Source of the DNA: Gammaproteobacteria bacterium
Lineage (GTDB): Bacteria > Pseudomonadota > Gammaproteobacteria > QNFN01
Direction of reading: 5' to 3'
DNA: 11,203 nucleotides
Assembly: GCA_003645555.1 (NCBI GenBank)
Contig: QNFN01000029.1
Span: 1 to 11,203, forward strand
The translations under genes and the position numbers were made by a program. How positions within the stretch are numbered: position 1 is the first letter of the stretch; each line of letters starts with the position of its first letter. The notes beneath the pieces were generated by a model that was not told where the DNA came from, did no database searches, and was given only the letters and a program-made list of their open reading frames with translations. This document shows positions 8,274-11,203 of the stretch, piece by piece.

Positions 8274-8939
8274 TCACATCTTCTGGCTGCCGTAGTACTG
8301 GACTAGGGCTTCCAAATCGGCGGCATTGAGTTTCTTCATCTTGCCGGTCATCTTCTTCACCATTTTGCGCGTGCCGTCCTTGTAATCGGCGAGCGAGTTG
8401 TTCAGGTAGGGCATCCACTGGCCGGCGAGGATACCGACGTCGTCGATGCTAGTGCGACCGCCGTCCTCGTGGCACTTCTCGCAGTGCTTCTCGTGCAACT
8501 TGGCACCCTTGTCGGCGAGGCTGGACTTGGTGGTCTGCGCGTGACGCACAAAACGCTCGTTGGCGAAGACGTCGGCCATGGCGATGATCTCGGCGTCCTC
8601 GAAGCCCTTGGCGATGCGGCTCATGATCGTGCCCTTGCCGCGCGGCAGGACCTCGAACACGTCGGCGTCGAGCACGCTCGGGTTGGCCGCGACCACCTTC
8701 TCGATCGCCGCCTCGTCGTCACCGTACTTGTACGAAAGCAGGGCCGCGATGAAGTAGCCCTTGGACAGCCCGGCGATACCCGGTGTGGCCGGGCCGTTGC
8801 TGTTGCCGGTACTGCCATGGCAGCCGGCGCAGGTGTTTGCCAGCATGGACGGGCTTGCCATCCCGCCAGCGAATGCTCCTGATGCGGCGCAGGCAAGGCC
8901 GGCCGCCAACAAGGCATGTCTGATTAATTTGGTCCCCAT
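8274..8939 (-). CDS. fccA: FccA, dihaem cytochrome c subunit of sulfide dehydrogenase
   Basis: This is the electron-accepting subunit of flavocytochrome c, a periplasmic protein of 221 residues with two cytochrome-c domains. A Sec signal (IRHALLAAGLACAASGAFA) ends near residue 24. Haem sites are CAGCH (37-41) and CEKCH (153-157). Methionines such as Met105 (GTIMSRIAKGF) and those of the KKMTGKMKKL stretch (about 196-204) are candidate sixth ligands. The whole is like the dihaem subunit of purple sulfur bacteria. AGGAGG lies 4-5 nt before the ATG, a strong site. The gene is first of the fccA-fccB pair (17-bp gap) and lies 316 bp after the tetrahaem cytochrome on the same strand. Electrons would go on to a soluble cytochrome c or to a terminal oxidase or reaction centre. 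Confidence 0.96.
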   Translation of the reverse strand: MGTKLIRHALLAAGLACAASGAFAGGMASPSMLANTCAGCHGSTGNSNGPATPGIAGLSKGYFIAALLSYKYGDDEAAIEKVVAANPSVLDADVFEVLPRGKGTIMSRIAKGFEDAEIIAMADVFANERFVRHAQTTKSSLADKGAKLHEKHCEKCHEDGGRTSIDDVGILAGQWMPYLNNSLADYKDGTRKMVKKMTGKMKKLNAADLEALVQYYGSQKM

Positions 8940-9165
8940 GATGCCTCCTAGAGATTGACCATTCGTTCTTTATATACGGAAGCATGCGTTCAAAGCGCCT
9001 GCCCCCCTCATCACCCCTGGTCGCCCCAATCAGGTACCAACCCGGGTCGACCGCTCGACTGACAGAATCCTGAATTCTTTTCGCCCTTCCGTGGGCACCG
9101 TCAGCCGAACAGACTACAGCAAGCATCGTGCCATAGGATTACCCCCAATGCACAACACCCATCAA
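8940..9165 (-). other. Upstream region of fccAB
   Basis: This is the fccA-proximal part of a 316-bp gene-free interval. The only promoter-like signal is the AT-rich TATATAAA on the minus strand (8976-8969), about 30 bp before the fccA start; no good -35 stands 16-18 bp before it. A 5-bp inverted repeat (GTCGA 9046-9050, TCGAC 9055-9059) is too weak to call. No open frame here has the composition of a gene. Confidence 0.4.
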
Positions 9166-9236
9166 TGTCAATTTCATGTAAGTCATGACATGTCCTGTCA
9201 TGCCATGCATGACAACCTGACATGTACTCCTGTCAT
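9166..9236. promoter_or_regulatory. Array of TGACA/TGTCA half-sites upstream of fccAB, candidate operator
   Basis: Six half-sites fall within 71 bp: TGTCA at 9166, TGACA at 9186, TGTCA at 9196, TGACA at 9210, TGACA at 9218 and TGTCA at 9231. The central part alternates CATGACA (9184-9190), TGTCATG (9196-9202) and CATGACA (9208-9214) at an exact 12-bp step, making overlapping dyads with 5-bp centres. TGACATGT followed by CCTGTCAT occurs twice (9186-9201 and, with three extra bases, 9218-9236). The array begins just after the stop of the tetrahaem cytochrome and lies 230-300 bp before fccA. It looks like a multi-dimer binding site; the regulator is unknown. It could instead fold as RNA hairpins, but no T-run follows on either strand. 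Confidence 0.5.
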
Positions 9237-9255
9237 CATTTCGTGACGCCCTCAC

Positions 9256-9900
9256 TCAGCCGTCACCGAACAGGTGACCAGAGTCACCGGCATATGCCTG
9301 CGACGCCTCCGGCTCATCCGGGAGTTCGTGTGTCAGCCCCTTGTGGCAGTCGATGCAAGTTTTGCCGCCTTCATTAAAGGCGCGTTTGTGCTTACGCCGG
9401 GCGAACTTGTCCTGCTCATCGAGCGCCATGGTTTCGTGACCGCTGCCGTGGCAGCTACGGCAGGTGCCGGAATCGGTCTCTTCCAGCCGCTTCCAGACCT
9501 TCTGCGCCATGGCCCAGCGCTTAGCCTCGAACTTCTCCGGAGTATCAATGCTGCCAACGATCTCGTGATAGATGTCAGCGACGGCAAACAACTTGGCCAC
9601 CATCAACGGACCAAATGCCTTGGGGACATGGCAGTCGGGACAGGTTGCGCGGACGCCGGAGGCGTTCTGGTAGTGCAGCGACTCCTTGTACTCCTGGTAC
9701 ACGGTGTCGTACATGCTGTGACAGGAGATGCAAAACTCGAGACTGTTGGTCTTGCCCATCATGTAGGCGCCACCAGCGATCGTCACACTGGCGACGAGGA
9801 TACCGGCCACGAGCAACGTGCCTACGGCGTAACGACTGCTTGGCCGGCGCAGAAATGCGAACAGGCGGGACAATCCCTGCGCCTCGGTCTCCTTGACCAC
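9256..9900 (-). CDS. NapC/NirT-type membrane-anchored tetrahaem cytochrome c
   Basis: Members of this family take electrons from quinol (or return them) and exchange them with periplasmic redox proteins. The 214 residues comprise a short cytoplasmic start, one membrane anchor at about 24-48 (YAVGTLLVAGILVASVTIAGGAYMM), then a periplasmic domain with four haem sites: CISCH (57-61), CPDCH (87-91), CRSCH (147-151) and CIDCH (182-186). Met63 in CHSMYDTV fits the haem-1 region of NapC/NrfH. The start is GTG at 9900 with GGAGG about 6 nt upstream; in-frame stops lie just before it. A transposable element ends 30 bp upstream of the start. No nitrate, nitrite, TMAO or hydroxylamine enzyme gene is adjacent; the next genes on the strand are fccA and fccB, so a role in sulfide-derived electron flow is possible but unproven. 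Confidence 0.92.
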   Translation of the reverse strand: MVKETEAQGLSRLFAFLRRPSSRYAVGTLLVAGILVASVTIAGGAYMMGKTNSLEFCISCHSMYDTVYQEYKESLHYQNASGVRATCPDCHVPKAFGPLMVAKLFAVADIYHEIVGSIDTPEKFEAKRWAMAQKVWKRLEETDSGTCRSCHGSGHETMALDEQDKFARRKHKRAFNEGGKTCIDCHKGLTHELPDEPEASQAYAGDSGHLFGDG

Positions 9901-9934
9901 CAGCCACCTCCATATCCCCGGTCATTATTCTTAA

Positions 9935-10093
9935 GGAGCCTCTGATTAAGTCTGAACGAAGTAGATTGTGCTTCAGAATGTTCAGATTTGAGGCGCAAAA
10001 CGTACGTAATAGCTAGCTCTTGCGAAGCTTTGCAACGAAAAAGCTGGACATTATGAGCGCCAGATACGAGTTCATGATTTGACCAGCGGTTCC
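9935..10093. mobile_element. IS5-group-like MITE, copy 1
   Basis: This 159-bp element has no coding capacity. Its ends are imperfect inverted repeats (left GGAGCCTCTGATTAAG; right end read inward GGAACCGCTGGTCAAA), and it is flanked by TTAA on both sides (9931-9934 and 10094-10097). It is a direct repeat of the element at 10230-10388, with about 91 % identity by hand alignment (15 mismatches, no gaps). Its right end has decayed more than that of copy 2, suggesting an older insertion. The 4-bp YTAR-type target duplication and the GGAA...TAAG end recall the IS5 group. It lies 30 bp upstream of the tetrahaem cytochrome start. Confidence 0.8.
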
Positions 10094-10097
10094 TTAA

Positions 10098-10225
10098 CTA
10101 CATCACGTGTGTGATGGTGCTCGAATTTGCCATAGGTCATTCACCCTCTCAACAGACCAAAAGGGATAGTCCAGCACTTCAGGAGGGAGGTCCGGAAACA
10201 ATTCGACGGATTTTAAAGAAGCCGG
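10098..10225. other. Spacer between the two MITE copies
   Basis: These 128 bp are unique sequence, visibly richer in A and T than the neighbouring genes. They hold a 6-bp inverted repeat, CATCAC (10101-10106) and GTGATG (10111-10116) around GTGT. There is no convincing gene. Before the insertions this was the 3' flank of the peptidase gene and the upstream flank of the tetrahaem cytochrome, so the original promoter of the latter may lie here. Confidence 0.5.
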
Positions 10226-10229
10226 TTAG

Positions 10230-10388
10230 GGAACCTCTGATTAAGTCTGGACGAAGTAGATGGTGCTTCAGAATGTTCAGATTTGAGGTGCAAAACGCAC
10301 GTAATAGCTAGCTATTGCGAAGCTGGGCAACGAACAAGCTGGGCATTCTGGGCGCCAGATACGAGTTCATGATTTGATCAGAGGCTCC
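10230..10388. mobile_element. IS5-group-like MITE, copy 2
   Basis: This 159-bp element is in the same orientation as copy 1. Its inverted ends are better preserved: GGAACCTCTGATTAAGTC on the left and, read inward, GGAGCCTCTGATCAAATC on the right (15 of 18 identical). TTAG flanks it on both sides (10226-10229 and 10389-10392), a different target duplication from copy 1, so the two inserted independently. A perfect 14-bp palindrome, AATAGCTAGCTATT, lies at 10303-10316. The right-hand duplication contains the stop codon of the M16 peptidase gene. No transposase is encoded; movement would need an autonomous relative elsewhere in the genome. Confidence 0.85.
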
Positions 10389-11203
10389 TTAGAGCGTTTG
10401 TGCGACCAGGCCATGACGTTCGGCCTCATCCTGGGCCGTGCGACTGCAAACAACGACCGTTGACGCCAGCTCAGGATCGAGGCACTGCGCAGCGACCCTG
10501 CGCAAATCGTCGAGGCTTACGCCGAGTACGGCCTGGCGGAAGGCGCGCCGGTGCTCCGGTGTACGACCGTGAAGCAGGCTATAGAAGCTGCGCTGCGCTT
10601 CACCAGCCGGTGAGGCCGGTTGATCGATGCGCGCGACCACGCCGAGAACCGCTTCCTCGAGCGTGCGCGGCTCGTGACCGGTCGACTGCAGCCAGTCGAG
10701 CGCCCGGTCAAAGTCGGCCAGGGTCTCACCGAGACGTGGGTCGCGATAGGAGTAGAAACGGAAGGTGGCAGAATCGCCGTCGTAGGCCGCGCCACCACCG
10801 TAGGCCCCACCCTGTTCACGAATCGCGCGGTGCAGGAAACCGTTGCGTAAAAAGCCACCGAGAACCATCAGCACCGCGGCATCGGGAGCGGCCGGCGATA
10901 CCACCGGGTAGGCGCGGGCACAGAAGCTGACCTGGGTGCTGGTCACCCACGCTTCCTGCAACCGGCCCGCGCTGAACGACGGCGCAAACGGTGGCGGTTC
11001 GGCCGCCTCATCACGTGCCGGCCAGACGGCTTCGAGCCCTTTGCGAATGGCCGCCTGCTCGCCCGCCTCGCTGATCACCAGCAGGCGACGGGGCAAGGCC
11101 ACGAGGAGGTCGCGCAACCCTTCCAACTCCCGTTGCAATTCGGCGGGACGGGCCGCGTCGGCGAGACCGTCATCGAGCGCCTTGAGCCGGCGAATCCCTT
11201 CGA
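10389..11203 (-). CDS. C-terminal part of a PreP-like M16 metallopeptidase, 5' end outside window
   Basis: This family (presequence protease, Cym1/PreP, M16C) degrades peptides inside a closed two-half chamber. The frame is open from the right edge to the TAA at 10391-10389, giving 270 residues of a protein usually near 970; the TTG at 11138 is an internal leucine codon, not a start. The zinc-binding HxxEH half lies outside. What is seen is the last domain: GGFLRNGFLHRAIREQGGAYGGGAAYDG carries the Arg and Tyr (near 10819 and 10801) that complete the active site in M16 enzymes, then SATFRFYSYRDPRLGETLADFDRALDWL, typical of PreP, and QRSFYSLLHGRTPEHRRAFRQAVL. The stop codon lies in the target duplication of MITE copy 2, which restored it exactly. 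Family assignment is firm; localisation cannot be judged without the N-terminus. Confidence 0.9.
   Translation of the reverse strand, partial: EGIRRLKALDDGLADAARPAELQRELEGLRDLLVALPRRLLVISEAGEQAAIRKGLEAVWPARDEAAEPPPFAPSFSAGRLQEAWVTSTQVSFCARAYPVVSPAAPDAAVLMVLGGFLRNGFLHRAIREQGGAYGGGAAYDGDSATFRFYSYRDPRLGETLADFDRALDWLQSTGHEPRTLEEAVLGVVARIDQPASPAGEAQRSFYSLLHGRTPEHRRAFRQAVLGVSLDDLRRVAAQCLDPELASTVVVCSRTAQDEAERHGLVAQTL

Noticed and set aside
6976..8295. A 439-codon open frame on the plus strand antisense to fccB
   Set aside because: It is the high-GC shadow of fccB, shows no recognisable motif, and fccB carries a complete FCSD signature in the same bases.
8257..8418. A 54-residue N-terminal extension of fccB from a start at 8418
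   Set aside because: It would overlap fccA by 145 bp and place a charged stretch before the twin-arginine signal; the start at 8256 has its own ribosome binding site.
9062..9081. AGAAT / ATTCT hairpin followed by TTTT as a plus-strand terminator
   Set aside because: The stem is only 5 bp and AT-rich, and there is no plus-strand gene upstream for it to terminate.
9166..9171. Perfect TTGACA on the minus strand as the -35 of fccAB
   Set aside because: No -10-like hexamer stands 16-18 bp downstream; the bases there are TTGGGG. It is better explained as one of the half-sites.
9184..9236. CRISPR-like or terminator-like reading of the array after the tetrahaem cytochrome
   Set aside because: Units are 7 bp with alternating orientation, not long direct repeats with unique spacers, and no T-run follows any stem.
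10111..10311. A 66-codon plus-strand frame between the MITE copies
   Set aside because: It starts in the spacer and runs through the left half of MITE copy 2, so it is a chance fusion of two unrelated sequences.

Overview
The window is a GC-rich stretch that looks like the chromosome of a sulfur-oxidising gammaproteobacterium. The main evidence is a complete flavocytochrome c sulfide dehydrogenase pair (fccAB) of the type found in purple and chemotrophic sulfur bacteria. A lolC/lolD lipoprotein exporter and a comEC / DUF2062 neighbourhood like that of Pseudomonas and relatives support this. No source name is available, so the taxonomy is inference from gene content only.

Layout, left to right. 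(1) 1-1632, minus: 5' part of comEC, cut by the window edge just inside its C-terminal metallo-beta-lactamase-like domain. (2) 1681-2982, minus: a Glu/Leu/Phe/Val-type dehydrogenase, 48 bp upstream of comEC. A perfect 9-bp hairpin there places the comEC ribosome binding site in its loop and the first bases of the start codon in its stem. (3) 3151-4171, plus: a two-CBS-domain protein, then a DUF2062 membrane protein. (4) 4163-6086, minus: lolC-lolD, overlapping each other by 8 bp; lolD converges on DUF2062 with a 9-bp overlap. (5) 6351-6875, plus: an exported staphylococcal-nuclease-like protein. (6) 6937-8939, minus: fccA-fccB, ended by a strong cUUCGg terminator. (7) 8940-9255: a 316-bp intergenic region with a dense cluster of TGACA/TGTCA half-sites. 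(8) 9256-9900, minus: a membrane-anchored tetraheme NapC/NirT-type cytochrome. (9) 9931-10392: two directly repeated 159-bp non-autonomous transposable elements, each with its own 4-bp target duplication (TTAA and TTAG), resembling IS5-group MITEs. (10) 10389-11203, minus: C-terminal part of a PreP-like M16 metallopeptidase, running off the right edge.

How the genes may work together. FccA and FccB oxidise sulfide in the periplasm. The tetraheme cytochrome directly upstream on the same strand could be an electron partner linking the periplasm to the quinone pool, but this is inference from position. LolC and LolD form the energised part of lipoprotein export; no second permease gene is adjacent. 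ComEC, the exported nuclease and DUF2062 are envelope or DNA-handling functions without a shown link.

No clearly new defence or biosynthetic system was found. The most informative unexplained structures are the MITE pair, one of which sits exactly on the stop codon of the peptidase gene, the half-site array upstream of fccAB, the pairing of a NapC-type cytochrome with fccAB, and the hairpin over the comEC start.
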